A DNA stretch of 64,000 nucleotides, taken from Istiophorus platypterus. Its lineage: Eukaryota; Chordata; Actinopteri; Istiophoriformes; Istiophoridae. The stretch covers positions 11,264,001-11,328,000 of the forward strand of contig CM029115.1 in assembly GCA_016859345.1 (NCBI GenBank). Reading direction: 5' to 3'. The position numbers and the translations under genes were made by a program. Every line of letters begins with the position of its first letter. The stretch's first letter is position 1. Of the stretch, positions 1 through 11,899 are shown one piece after another. Below the pieces are notes generated by a model. The model saw only the letters and a list, made by a program, of their open reading frames with translations, did not search any database and was not told where the DNA came from.

Positions 1-1140
1 TGGAAATTAAGGAAAAAAAACCCAAAACAAAACAGGGAGTATCCAAAACCTTGAGTAGGGGGCTGATGTGTAAAGTTTGTTAAGTTTAAGGTGAAACATA
101 TTCAAAGGATATTCTTGTTTTTTTAAGACATGCTGCTGATAGGACACAATTCAGTGATGTTAGACAAAGAAAGACAAAGAGTAGACCAAAGGACCATTTG
201 GTTTAGGGAGGAACCACCTATTGACCCATAATTAGCTGTAGTGGATGCTGAATGTGTGATAGTATATAAACAATTATGTCCTCATTTAAATTTAGATCTA
301 AACGAATACTGTTGTACCTTTTTCCTATGTGAGAGATTAACTTCTAGAATATTTAGTCATTTTCCACTGGCAAATCATCAAGGATAAAACCTGTGTGGCT
401 ATCCTGACTTAAAGCCCTGATATTTACCATATACTATCTTGATAATTGTGTGCTATGTCAAAAATGTTGTACTACTACTGTCCAATCACAGCCAACAGCT
501 AACACAGCTGTGCAACACTTTTGAGATGCAAAACATGTACAAGTATTAAACTTTATTATATGATGTATATTTATTGTTACTTTACATGATATTATAATTA
601 AGATGGTCTTTCATGGGAAGAATTGTTAATACATCTTTCCAATTTAGTGATTCTGTAAAAGCCAGAAAACCCCCATTGTCAACTTAAATTAGATGTTTTT
701 TTACCAAGCATGTAAGGGGAAAGTAACATAATTGGATCATCTGGTTATATTTTAAATATAACACAATATTATGCAGCAAAGAGTATAAGTAAGAAAAGTT
801 GTCAGGGAAAAAATATGGACTTAATGTACTTTTAACCCATAAGCACACATCTAGAGTCAAAATCAAATGTCATAGGACTTTCGACCTGCATGTGTCCACT
901 ACCTCTCAAAACAATTTTTTCTCATAAAATGATAACTTTAAGCAATTATTCAAATGATTCTAGAAATCTTTTTATTATTATTATTATTGTGCTGGCCCTA
1001 ATTTTCTTCAGTAAATATATTGTATATGAGCAAGTCCTCAAACATTACGAAAAGGTATTTGGATCTTGTACTTAAATAAATACTTAAATAAAACACCATA
1101 CTACAAATAAAAGTCTGCTTTCAAAAATGTGATTTATATA
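1..1140. other. AT-rich upstream intergenic DNA
   Basis: No coding region, RNA gene or transposon is recognisable here. The short open frames are AT-rich, have no family resemblance and lack splice-site support. Near the right end (about 1073-1110) three AATAAA hexamers fall within 40 bases, two of them in a 12-bp tandem duplication. They could be a poly(A) cluster for an unseen upstream + strand transcript or chance in AT-rich DNA. Confidence 0.6.
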
Positions 1141-1379
1141 AAGTAAAGATGTATCATTAAAACCATCAGACCTGCTGTTCGGTCTGTGACGGTGCTTGGA
1201 CATGTGAGCGTCGATTACGACGTTGTCAGGGGAAAGTTAGACTCCATCAGCTTCATACAGTCGCGGGTAGTTTGATCCGAGACAGTGCATCGCACTCTAA
1301 AAGCGTTTTACATGTGGAAATCTTCATGTGCGAAGAACGGTGGGAATGTACTTAGAGTCACACCGTCACCGCTGTCGGG

Positions 1380-2130
1380 CGACGGAACGAAAACATCTGG
1401 ACGCGCGGCGGCGGCGGCGGCGGCGGCGGCTGCGTCTTTAAATATCCCTTCCAGAGCGTTGCCCCGGTAACCCGGAAGCTTCAGGCTCCGGCAGCGGCGC
1501 GCCGCTCCGACTCCTTCCTGTTCCTCGCGGGCGACGAGGAGGCGGCGGGGACCGGACAGTCGCGTGTGCGGCCGCCGACGGTGCGTGAGTCGAGCGGAAA
1601 GCGTGCGGGGGTCCCCCCGCGACCGGCTCTTCCTCTCCGAGCCCCCCCCCCCTCCCCTTTTTTTTTTTCGTCTTCCCGCTCGGCCGAAGCGAGCGTGGGA
1701 CGAAAAAGCACGCGTCGGTCCCCGCCGTGCGCGCGCGCTCCCGCGGCGGCTCCCACGCACGGCGGCCGCACGCGTCCGGGGAGTTGTCCTTTAGTGCACT
1801 GAAACAATAAAGGAGACACTGACCGAGAGAGTGGCGGGGCGGCGTGAGGCGGCCGGGCGGGCGGACATGGCCGCTCCTCCCGCCCTCAGCCCGGACTCAG
1901 AGCGAGAATAACTTTGCAGCGGTTGCATTGTCACTGGGGGGGGGGGTGTCGCACGTGGGGGGAGTTGAGCGCGAGCACGGGGCTGCCACTCGCGGTTTCA
2001 CCCGGGTTTGCGGGCTGCTGTGCGTTAAGCGGTCACGCAGTGCGGGGGGGGGGTGTGAAACGTGTGTTACTTTGCTGCAGTGTGAACCATCAATGCTCCG
2101 TCCTGTTCAGAATAGCTAGAAACTTGTAGC
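1380..2130 (+). promoter_or_regulatory. fam172a: CpG-island promoter and 5' leader region of fam172a
   Basis: Composition changes sharply from AT-rich to very GC- and CpG-rich at about 1380 and returns to average after about 2130, a few hundred bases before the first coding exon. This is the usual form of a vertebrate TATA-less promoter. Visible sites include an ETS/GABPA-type CCGGAAG near 1472, CG-alternating stretches near 1728-1740 and a CACGTG E-box at 1952-1957. A run of GCG/GGC triplets lies at about 1404-1431. Possible 5' UTR donors are GTGAGT at 1585 and GTGGGC at 2193; neither can be chosen without transcript data. The transcription start is not determined. Confidence 0.7.
1404..1431. 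repeat. (GCG)n trinucleotide repeat in the CpG island
   Basis: About nine consecutive GCG/GGC triplets lie in the promoter island. Read in either direction they give polyalanine-like frames, which I treat as non-coding. A repeat of this kind in a 5' leader could vary in length between individuals. Confidence 0.75.
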
Positions 2131-2409
2131 CTGCGCCAGAGAGCAGAATTTAACGGTGGGCTGTGATGCTTCGGCTCAACGACACCTTACAGGTGGGCCC
2201 AGCTTCTTAGACCATCACCTGTAGGGTCTTGAGAAGGGATTCAGTCTCAGACAGCGGTAGACATGTCAAAGGTGTGGCACAGCACGGCACAGCACGGCAC
2301 AGGTGCTCCGCCGATGCTCATTTCTAGTTCTTCGTCCCAACCTTTCTTAAAACTTTTATTTTCACGTGTGACAGGAGGCATCTCGGTGATCTCCAGGAGC
2401 GAAGGACTC

Positions 2410-2518
2410 ATGCCCCCTCAGCTTTGCTCTCATCTCACACCAGCCGTGTACATATTGTGGATCGCCATGGCCCAGGTTGCTGGCCAGGAAGACCGAGAGA
2501 AAACTACTGCACTCAAAG
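2410..2518 (+). CDS. fam172a: fam172a coding exon 1 (N-terminus; exon probably 2375-2518)
   Basis: This exon encodes residues 1-36 plus the first base of codon 37 of an Arb2-domain protein of the FAM172A/ARB2A family. Family members are reported, from memory, as nuclear or ER-associated proteins that bind AGO2 and CHD7 and influence alternative splicing. The exon probably opens after an AG acceptor at 2373-2374 and ends at a GT donor at 2519. The start at 2410 gives a short hydrophobic N-terminus (about residues 9-20, with PAVYILWIAMA) followed by MAQ and EDREKTTALK. This matches the layout of the human protein, which also has a hydrophobic leader before an internal MAQ. The 2410 ATG is in a poor context (C at -3 and +4). 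The second in-frame ATG at 2467 is strong (G at -3 and +4). An in-frame ATG at 2263 would apply only if the leader is unspliced. Confidence 0.85.
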
Positions 2519-3605
2519 GTGAATTGAACATTTTGTTGTGGGAATATGAAATAAAGCTGTTCTTGAAATAAGAAAAGCAAGTGCAGTGATCAGTGTAACT
2601 TTGAACATACTGCTTATTCCTGTGTTGATCTATTCGGTTCAGTCTATTCAGGCCTCTATTATAGTTTAACTAAATACATTCTTTGCTTATTTTGGAGCCG
2701 GCACTTCATCTCATTTTATCTCATCATCATGTCTGACAAACATATAAACGTGTTGCTCAATGCAAACAGACTCTCCTAGAAGTGAGCTGATAAGTTTTTC
2801 TCCTATCTTGACCTTAGGGCTAGCACCGCAACATATCTGACTTGTATAATATCTATGGCACGCAAATTCTTACAGACTGTAATCTCTACATGACTTATGA
2901 GGTCCAGTCTTATTGTCCCTTAAGGAAAACTGTTGCTACAGTCTCCAAAACTACTAGAACTACTACGAGAAATATAGTTGTATTTGAAGGAATAAACACT
3001 TGAATAAGTGTGGCAGAACCACTGATTGAAGTACAATACCTCTTACTCTGGGGTGTGAATATATGCCCTTAAAATTTATTTGCCCAGTTTGACAATGATT
3101 AAGATGTGTTTTTTAAACTTTCGTCCAATGAATTTAAAGCTTTACTTACCAGTTCATGATTAAACTTTCAGCTGGCTCCAAGAGTAGATAACTCAGGGTA
3201 AGGAAAGTCTACTAAAGGCAGATATATTAACCAAGCCTTTTAGCAGACCAGTATGTGTAATTTGTTCCCCACCATTTCTTTCTACTTCAGTGAGTGAATT
3301 TGCAAAAAAAATCCCAATAGATATTTTGGTTTGGTTTTTATTAGATGTAAATGTTCTTTTTTTCTACCTACAATGCCAACTGAGGATGATGAAGAGCTTC
3401 CTGTTTAAGTAGGGAGGACTTTAGCATAACATTTGCTTTGTTCCTTCATAACTTAACAAAATGAGGAGACATTATCAAATTTGAATGTAGTAGATTTTGC
3501 TACATCTTATAGTGGTGTAAGGTTATGATTGAGATAAAGATCTGAAAATGGGTTTTTCACTAGTTTATTTTCACCTGAAATCACTCCTTTTTTCTTTCTC
3601 CTCAG
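2519..3605 (+). other. fam172a: intron 1 of fam172a
   Basis: This 1087-base phase-1 intron has donor GTGAAT and a T/C-rich tract ending CTCAG. I see no gene, transposon or notable repeat in it. Confidence 0.85.
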
Positions 3606-3707
3606 ATTTGCTATCAAGAATAGACTTAGATGAACTGATGAAGAAAGATGAACCTCCTTTCACTTTCCCTAAAACACTGGAGGAGTTTGAATATGCCTTC
3701 AATGAAC
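3606..3707 (+). CDS. fam172a: fam172a coding exon 2
   Basis: The exon completes codon 37 (Asp), runs through Glu70 and ends with the first base of codon 71. The peptide contains LLSRIDLDELMKKDEPP and FEYAFNE, the recognisable N-terminal signature of FAM172A. It matches the human protein almost residue for residue as I remember it, with a few changes such as FTFPKTLEE where human has LDFPDTLEG. The acceptor is a T/C-rich tract ending CTCAG and the donor is GTAAGT. Phases agree with both neighbours, so the join is secure. Confidence 0.96.
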
Positions 3708-3813
3708 GTAAGTTCATATTTTAGTCTTCAAAGCATAAACCACATTACGCTCAGTGAGATCCATGGCTTGTCCAGTAGCACACCATTTCTGTTGCTTATA
3801 TAGAAAAAACAAG

Positions 3814-3859
3814 GTCTAGGCAAAATACTACAGACAGTCTAGGCAAAATACTACTGCTC
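3814..3859. repeat. 23-bp tandem duplication
   Basis: Two adjacent copies of a 23-bp unit beginning GTCTAGGCAAAATACTAC start at 3814 and 3837. They are nearly identical over most of the unit, which suggests a recent local duplication. No function is apparent. Confidence 0.8.
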
Positions 3860-3946
3860 AGATGAAAAGAATATTTAATTCTGGACTGGATATCAGAGGA
3901 AATACAAAAGGAAACATAACTTAGGGTCTGTTCTTGATTCATATAG

Positions 3947-4274
3947 CAGTAGTTCCCAATCTGTTTCGCTGTGATCCCTTAAAATGAAGTAGAATCTACT
4001 TGTAACCCCTCATCACAACCTGAAGATATCCACCAAAGAAGGATATTCCCTTTGAAACTTTTTGGTTTGTTTCATTTCAGTAGGTATTAGTAAAAGGAGG
4101 GGTAAACTATCCCATATCTTTTCCCAAAAAGAAAAGATAAGAAAAAAAAAATTTAAAATTTCTCTAATAGCACAATTTTCCCCTTCCTTTATTCCCCCTT
4201 TTACTATCTCGTGACCCTTCAGATTAATCTTGTGACCACTAGATGGGTCTCGACCCCCAGTTTGGGAACCACTG
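3947..4274. mobile_element. hAT-like non-autonomous element (MITE)
   Basis: The block starts CAGTAGTTCCCAA and ends TTTGGGAACCACTG. These imperfect terminal inverted repeats are of the CAGTGGTTCCCAAA type found on many vertebrate hAT-superfamily elements. Next to the left end is a GTGATCCCTT motif and before the right end GACCCCCAG, which extends the inverted repeat. At 328 bases it carries no transposase. The flanking octamers (3939-3946 and 4275-4282) match at only four of eight positions, so the target duplication has decayed or the ends are slightly off. The family name cannot be given without a repeat library. Confidence 0.65.
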
Positions 4275-4479
4275 GTCTACAGAAGGATACTTCTGCTGGA
4301 ATCAGGTTAAACCTCCTTTGAATTTGACACAAAAAGAAGATTACTGAAATACTCTTAAAAACTGAGTCGATTTCAACATAACAGAGTCTGTGGGTAACTA
4401 CAGTTTTGTTTAGTGTCATGTCAGTGTTTTTGAATGAATGACCTAGAACTGTCTCTGCTGTCACCTGAAATGTTTTCTG

Positions 4480-4481
<2 letters not shown>

Positions 4482-4517
<36 letters not shown>

Positions 4518-4522
4518 GTGTG
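4482..4522. repeat. (TG)n microsatellite
   Basis: About 20 TG dinucleotides with one CG interruption, in intron 2. Confidence 0.95.
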
Positions 4523-5094
4523 CCAGTTAACAGTGACAGCAAGGAGAGTAGCTGAACCCAGAGTTGTCTGGGTCCAGATGATATAAAACTCTCTTTAGGA
4601 TTCTCTTGGCTCACTTTAATCAAACCAGGTGGAGGGATGGAGTAGGAGTTGGAAAGGTTCATGGAGGCGGTGATGGTGGCTGTAGAGGTTTTGGCTCTTA
4701 GTATTCCCCTGTACTCTCTCTCTGCCTCTCTCACACCCTCTGTTCTCTGTCAGTGTCTCTGCTGGCTGTCTGGCTGGCTGAGTGGGGGACATGTTGTGTA
4801 CTCTACGGCCCGTCAGTAACCTACTCATCCTTGCCCTCCGTCTGACGGAGCATTTGCATAACCTCCTGTGCCTAAGAACAGAGACATGTATACTCACCCC
4901 CCACTTGCCACAGTGCCAACACCCACCGCCCCCTCTACCCCACCCTCAAGTCCCAGCGCAGTCTCCCATGGAAGGAGGAACACATTCTGAGACTCTCCAT
5001 TGCCTCACCCTTTCGTCTCCCCTTTTCCCTTTTCCCCCCTTCTCTCTGTATCTCTCTATTTTTGTCCCTTCTCAGCTCAAAATCCCATACTGAA

Positions 5095-5200
5095 ACACGC
5101 ACAACACACGCACAACACACGCACAACACACGCACAACACACGCACAACACACGCACACACACACACACAAAAACACACACACAAACACACACAAACACT
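5095..5200. repeat. 11-bp minisatellite ACACGCACAAC grading into (CA)n
   Basis: Five exact head-to-tail copies of ACACGCACAAC start at 5095, 5106, 5117, 5128 and 5139, followed by a partial copy and an impure CA tract. The antisense reading gives a cysteine/valine-rich frame that is only a by-product of the repeat. Confidence 0.9.
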
Positions 5201-5659
5201 TGGATATACACACCCCTACCCATCTGTATGTCTTGTCAGTTTCCACTCAGGGTTTTTTTTTTTTTTTTTAAAGGATATTACTTCTATTAAAGCCATGGTG
5301 GCCCTCAGGCTGTGTCTCTAGTATGTCGGCTCAGAGTCACTCTGACTAGCAGGCATTTCTATAGCTACAGCCAGGCTACCTTTGCCCGAGACAGGTGGAA
5401 CTAAAATGTTAATTTGACCATGTAATGATGTGAATACAGACGAGGCTGTGTACAATAGTTTGCAGGTATCTTAATCACTGAAGATGATGGCTTCATCTCG
5501 CTAGCCCTCCGGTTTTCCATTACTGGAAATCCAAGGTTATGTACACCTAATTAAGCGGCCAAATTGAGAACAGAATGCTAATTATGACAGAAAAAGAGGA
5601 GAAAAGTTGAGAAAACGTTATTCCTCTGAGAGGATGTGTTGGGGGAGTCAATGGAGCCC

Positions 5660-5661
<2 letters not shown>

Positions 5662-5730
<69 letters not shown>

Positions 5731-5765
5731 TCTTCCCTCCCTCCCTCCCTCCCTCCCTCACACAC
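5662..5765. repeat. (AC)n plus (CCCT)n compound microsatellite
   Basis: About 33 AC dinucleotides run to 5728, followed by about six CCCT/CCTC tetramers and a short ACAC tail. All of it is intronic. Confidence 0.95.
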
Positions 5766-7345
5766 AGATACATACACCCCTTTCCTACAGTAGGATTTCA
5801 TTATAGCTCCTCTCTTCCTTCTCTTCGGCAGTAGTGTTTAGATCCTCAGCCCTCCATGAATGCATAATTGATTTTCTTCAAGGTACTTTTGTGCACACTG
5901 CTTTATCCTAACTTCTCACTCGTCTCCTGTTCTACCTCTCAGGCACAAGTCTGCTTCTTAATGCAACACAATGACAAACCTACATTCAGAATTACATGTT
6001 GTTTAACAACAAACCATGAAAGTGCTGTAATACACAGTGTGCTAGCAATGTAAGATTTATCACATTGAAAGAGGGGTGAAAAAGGTGGCAATTTAGAGGG
6101 AAATGGAAAAAATGGTTACGCATTCTTTGATCTGCAAAGATATTATTTGTTTACATCTTAGATGGGTTTTCTCATATTATGCAATAATTGAGAAAGTATG
6201 AGAGCCCCCTGGCCATTTGGGTTAAGTATGTGTACTTTTCAGTGGTTTAGCTCCTATAATTTCTACAGTCATAAAGGTCAAAATTAAATTTAACACCGCT
6301 TATTGTTTTATTGGGTTGTATTGTCAACCACAGGATCGATGGGCTCATTGCTCATTGCTAAGGTGTGGTGGATCCACAGCACGCAAGGGTAATTGTTTAT
6401 TAAGTAAAAAAGGAGTTACCATTTCTGAACAGCATTTCCTGTCTTATGAATGTCTTATATGAAACAAAACCTGGATGTGTTAAAAAATTCTCTCGTTTCC
6501 CTGTATAATAATAATAATAAATCACTTAAACATTGTACCAGAGAACGCCTCATTCAATTCTTGTGCATTGTAATGGCTTTGTGACTCACTTCCAACAATT
6601 TACAGAGGCAAAATGAAACTTACTGTATGTCAACACCTGGTCATTCTAGCTGGAGCTGCTGGTGTGTCCGTATGTTTGGGTATATGTAAGCTATGCTGGT
6701 TAGGGTGACTGGCTGATGCCCAGCAATTTCAAGGAGCAGTTGTCGTTGTTGCTAATGTCTGCCAACCCACCTTTCTGTCTTCATGCTCTCTCTTGCTTGC
6801 TCTCGCTCTCTTTCGCACACACACATACAAACACACTGACACACAACCTTTCCCACACTTGCTTTGGGTTTTGCTCTTGGAGATTTCAGGTGGGAAAGGC
6901 ACGGAAAGACCTGTGGCCTGTTGCCAGAGTGAAGGAGAAAAAAGAAGGAGAACGAGATGGACGTAGTTAAAGGGGAAGGGGACAGGCTTTTAGATGGATG
7001 AAAAGAGAAGGAGAGAATTTTTGCCATACCAGCTGTCTAGCCCTGGCCTGCCAGACTACCCAGAAGGCTGTTGGAGTCGTGACTGGAAGAACGTTGCTGC
7101 GTCCACAGGCCTTGCACCTGCCAGATGGGGGTGATTGAGTGAGGGAGGGTAAAGAAATGAAAGGACCGACTGAAGAGAAGAGAGAGAGAAAATGAAAATT
7201 AACAATAAAAAAAAAAACAACTTGGTGGTCAAGCTTAGTCCGTTTAATTTGGCAGCTAGAGGTACTTTTGTATGCCCTGTCAAAATTAGGGACCTGCCAC
7301 AGTTGCCCAACTATCCTCATGCACACAAACACACAAACACACACA

Positions 7346-7348
<3 letters not shown>

Positions 7349-7392
<44 letters not shown>
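7349..7392. repeat. (TA)n microsatellite near the exon 3 acceptor
   Basis: About 22 TA dinucleotides follow a short CA tract and end 73 bases upstream of the coding exon 3 acceptor. The tract is self-complementary and could fold in the pre-mRNA, but no effect can be read from the sequence. Confidence 0.95.
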
Positions 7393-7397
<5 letters not shown>

Positions 7398-7465
7398 CAG
7401 GCTACAGGTATCTGTTATCATTACATATGTTTTTTCCTCTTTCATTTTTATCTTTTCTCCCACAG

Positions 7466-7566
7466 ATGGCCAGCTCAGACATATAAAAACAGGAGAACCC
7501 TTTGTGTTCAATGCCAGGGAGGATCTCCACCGCTGGAACCAGAAACGCTATGAAGCTCTTGGAGAG
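7466..7566 (+). CDS. fam172a: fam172a coding exon 3
   Basis: The exon encodes residues 71-104 and its first two bases complete codon 71 (His). The peptide GQLRHIKTGEPFVFN-REDLHRWNQKRYEALGE matches human FAM172A closely; only two positions, His71 (Lys in human) and the Ala after FVFN, differ from what I remember. The acceptor is a strong T/C-rich tract ending CCCACAG and the donor is GTAACA. The exon ends in phase 0. If the downstream intron were retained, the frame would stop at about 7659. Confidence 0.97.
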
Positions 7567-8761
7567 GTAACACATTGCTCTTTCTGCTGGCATACAAAGC
7601 GAAAATTTAAGCTTCTTTCAGGCAATACATGTCCAGCAACTACAGCCTGGGAATATTAGGGCTTTCTGTCTTGACCAGCTTTTGTCTCATGACATTACAA
7701 GATGTTGAAATCGTATCTGATTATTTGGAGAGCAAAAAGCATGGCACACAGGAGAGGTTAGTTAGAAAATACTGAGACCAAAGAAAAAGAAGGTACTTCT
7801 CAAAAAGGTTGGTTAACTATTAATTTTTTAAAAACTTTTTTCTCAGTTGAAAGCCTGTTCATAATGAAGGCTTGATTGCAGAACACAGGCAGCCCCACAA
7901 TCACATACTTCATTATGACAAATTTTTGCTGCCTATTTCACACTATCCAACAGCAAGCAAGCCACTGTAGCTGCAGAAAATCAAGTTGGTGAAGTTAACG
8001 TTTGACTCTCATTTAAATCCTTTTTTATTTATGCATTTATATGTAAAGCAATATTGAAATATTTGCATGCTCTATCCGTCACAGTGGCTGTTTTAATTCA
8101 TACTTGAGCTGTAGAAGAATTACAAAAGTGTTACTAGCTTCTGAGTACGCTAATTGATGCATACAGACACCAGCTCTTTTTCAAACATGGTGTCATGGTA
8201 AATTACCACACCCCTCAAACATTAAAGTTTGTGTGTAAGAGGGGCCAAGCTCTTGCACATTTTAAGCTACAGAGTGGTTGAGTAACCTTGTACCTAACCT
8301 TGTAACCTTCTTTCAACCACCTTAAATGCCAGTACCGCAGAATGGCTTCAGCAGTGCTGTATCTTGTGGTCCAGGCCTCTATCAAATTAGAATGAGGATG
8401 GTTTACAAGTATTTTAAAGGTCATGGTCACTGACACAGATGAGGATGATGGATTTCTCCCTAATCATTCACCTGTCAGATTAGCTGAGGTACGTGTTGAG
8501 TTCAAGGTCTAATGAGTCACAGTTAAATTCTGAGGTGTGAAATCTGAACGCCCAACCTTTTCCCCAGAAAAAGTCCTAAACCAAGTCATTTTAGGCAACA
8601 TTATGAAGGCATGAAATGGCATGGTGTAGATAAAACAACCCAACAACCCTATGATGTGCTGAGCACTGGAGGCCTATCTACATCATCAACAACTTTCCTG
8701 ACAGTAGTCAATGACATATTATGACATACAGTTGCTGACGCACGACTGGTGTGAATGGGAA

Positions 8762-8828
<67 letters not shown>
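8762..8828. repeat. (TG)n(TA)n compound microsatellite
   Basis: About 10 TG units pass directly into about 23 TA units in intron 3. Confidence 0.95.
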
Positions 8829-8831
<3 letters not shown>

Positions 8832-11800
8832 CATGGGTTCTGAAAGCTACATTTTAAGGATTCTGTACCACTGTATGAAGTTCTATGGTTGTCCAACTGC
8901 ATCACTATATATCCAAACATACACCATCCTAAAGTTCACCTCTCATTCACTCCCACAGTACCACCACATGCAATATGCATTAAGATAATGAGACAAATGT
9001 TCTTCTGTAATCTGTTTTTTTTTATTGGCATCCCCCGCTATGTTGCTTTTAATTGTTGTGTGCATTCTTTGAAGTTCAAAGCAAAGTGATAGACCCGTTT
9101 GTGGGATTACCTGGGTGTTTTTATTATTTCTAATGCAGGTATACAGTAGCTCCTTTGAGAGCCTGCCTTCTGTGAAATTTTTTTCCCTCTTTTCTTTTGC
9201 ATGCTCAGGCACTATCTACCAATATCTAAAAGGGCTGTAGAAACAAACATTTGGTAGCAGGAAAACAGAGGCCCTGAAAGAACACAAGGATATTTAAACT
9301 AACTGAACTGAGGCATCTGAGGGGGGCAAACATTTGGAGGAAACAAATTATCATCAAGGCGGATGTATGCAAATTTTATTCATCCTGTGATTAAACAATT
9401 GACAGAGGCATCTTCTTTAGAGAAGGAAAAAAAGAAAATAGTGTCAATTGGTGTTGATATGAGCTTGTGCAATGAGAGCAGATATTGTATGTGTTGTGCG
9501 ACAGGAGATTAACTGGCTAAGAAGAAAGGAACCCTACCTGAATGAGTGGTACTAACTATCTGTTGTTTTTAGATCACATCTGATTCAAGAAAATGAATAC
9601 TGTAGCTCTCTCATACAGATTTACAATTACAATTGCGTAATTTTTGCTTGTAACAAATAGACACAACTACTGAATTGTATGCCTTTGGTTGTAAAAGTAG
9701 GTTATGCTGCTGTGTCAGCTTCTGTATGTGTGAGTTTAAGTGTGTGTCACTCAGACATACCTGCATGCTTATTTTTGCGTCCGTGTGGCCAATACATGCA
9801 GATTTATTGTGGATGATTTTTTTCCCTGTATGCCATTGTTTGTGCGTCTAGCCTTTTCTCCCATCCCTCTCCTTCATTTCTGCATCAGGCAAGAGGAGAT
9901 AGGCAAGAGGAGATGTCATGACAGTAAAGGTAAAATAAGCTTCTATGTAGACAGGCCTGTTGTGGGCCAACACCAATTCACCACACACCCCATTGCCCTC
10001 TATCAACCTGCCACCTGAGACAGTCTGAGAACTAGCCATGATTCAGCCTGAGAGCTGTGAGAGATGGCACAAGGATGTGGGTGCATGTGTTTGCCCCTGG
10101 CAGTGTGAATAGAATGGCATCATTATTGCCCCCTAATGCCCCCCCCCCACACACACACCTTCCTCTATGTCTGTCTATCTCTCCCTCTTCCTGCCTTCTT
10201 CTCAGTGTCTTTTATTTTTTTTCTAGAGGACTCTGTGCGTGCATGCATTTGTGTGTCTGTGTACATGTGTGACAGGGCTGGGGGGCGACGGCTGTATTGT
10301 CAGACACATCACAGCACCAGATGTCCAATTTGCACTTCAGCCTTGTCTGAATGGAGGGACGGATACAAAGAGGGAGAACGAGGATGTTGGTGTGATGGCC
10401 TCCAAGCAAAAGAAAGAGATGGTAACAAAATTTGGTCTGACCAGAAGAGCAGTGAATCATTTTTCACTCTTCTAGTCCCTTTTTCATTTATAAAAAATAA
10501 TTATACGTTTTTTCCCATATATTTATGTAATGATGTGGAGAAATCTGTAGATGCTAGTTCTAAGATGCTGCTTTGTTATTTGGAGATCAGTGGCCATGTT
10601 TATGTAAATATAAGTGGTCCACCATTCAACAATTGAGAAAAATATTAGCCATGAAGTTATAACACATTCCATTTCCCAGTACTTGTTTATATTACAAATG
10701 TAATAGGAGTGATTAAAAAAACCTAAAGGAAATAGAACTGAGATGGAATCACACAAGGTGCAGAGAGAAAATATATAACTTCTGAAAAATATGTGCAAGC
10801 CACTGCCAGCAGTAGAGATAGAGACAGAGAAAAAAGGGAGGGTTGGACTGACAGAGTGTGTGCACACATAAACATGGTGATTGCATAGATCAAAAAAGTG
10901 TAAAAACCGCCTAAATACAACAAGTTTACACAGAATCTCTTACTTAAGATGTGCACAAGCCAGGTTAAAGAAAAAGGAATAGAAAAGAGGGTTAATGACA
11001 CAAAAGACAAATTACACAAATCAAACTGCTTGAATGTACTTTCTGGGCACAGTGTATTGATTCAGTGAAAACATACAGGAGGAGAATGATGTTAGTCAGA
11101 ACCATACACTCTGGCATGAGAACCATTGAATGTCCTCAGGGAGCACCTGATTATAAACTGTCTGAAATAAATTCTTTCAAGGGAAAGCTAGGTTATGTGG
11201 GGATATAGCTAGTTTTACTTTTTACCCAGATTCAGCCACTTACTATTGCCTTTATTATCTCTCTCTCTGCAGTCTGAAGGTATAGCAATAGCATAGGAAA
11301 GGGTATATGTGGTTGTCTGTCTCTGGTTAAGTAGGACAATCAAGAAGTCTTCAACTGATATATCCATTTATATTCTGAATGCACTCTATAAAGCGTTTAA
11401 GCACGACTTAGATGACCTCTCTGATATTCCCATTAACCCCGGGTTTGTAAACTGTTGTATTAGTCTTAAGTATCCTTTATTGAATTCTCTGCCTAATTTT
11501 GTATTCTATTTTCTCTTATGCAAACTAAAACATCACAAAAACCAAGACTGAAAAAAGGACCACTGGTGTGGTGACTTTTTACATCCCTGGCTCTGACTGT
11601 TATCGTAATGGCCGTATTACAGCTGTAATACAGCAAAGGCTATCTGTGCAGTGTTGCTTAGTGGAGCAGGGTCACCACAGCCTGTGTAGGTGTCAGTTGT
11701 AGTCTAATTCCTGTGATTCAGTGATGAATCTCTCTGATAGAAGACAAGCATAGGGTCTGGCCCAGATGGAGCTCTATTAAGCTGTTAATAAATGAGGATT

Positions 11801-11850
11801 CTTCTCTGTTCTGCCTGCATCTGTGGAATTGTGGGCACTCACAAATTTGT

Positions 11851-11852
<2 letters not shown>

Positions 11853-11896
<44 letters not shown>
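11853..11896. repeat. (AC)n microsatellite
   Basis: About 22 uninterrupted AC dinucleotides in intron 3. Confidence 0.95.

Positions 11897-11899
<3 letters not shown>

Larger units (their letters stand above)
3708..7465 (+). other. fam172a: intron 2 of fam172a
   Basis: This 3758-base phase-1 intron holds a 23-bp tandem duplication (3814-3859), a hAT-like MITE (3947-4274), a TG repeat (4482-4522), an 11-bp minisatellite (5095-5160), a CA/CCCT compound repeat (5662-5765) and a TA repeat 73 bases before the next acceptor. No other gene is seen. Confidence 0.85.

Noticed and set aside
1285..1760. Open frames with polyalanine runs on both strands in the CpG island
   Set aside because: They arise from the GCG repeat and high GC content, which lowers stop frequency; no family resemblance and they lie in the likely promoter.
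2263..2571. 102-codon frame starting at 2263 as the true N-terminus
   Set aside because: It crosses the acceptor at 2374 and reads through the donor at 2519. The 2410 start gives the N-terminal layout known for the family. It stays possible only if the leader is unspliced.
4935..5271. Cys/Val-rich and His/Thr-rich frames over the 11-bp repeat
   Set aside because: They are translations of a CA-type minisatellite in both directions, with no start context or splice support.
7192..7659. 155-codon frame suggesting a longer exon 3
   Set aside because: It runs through the TA microsatellite (Tyr-Ile repeats) and both splice sites. Only 7466-7566 matches the family.
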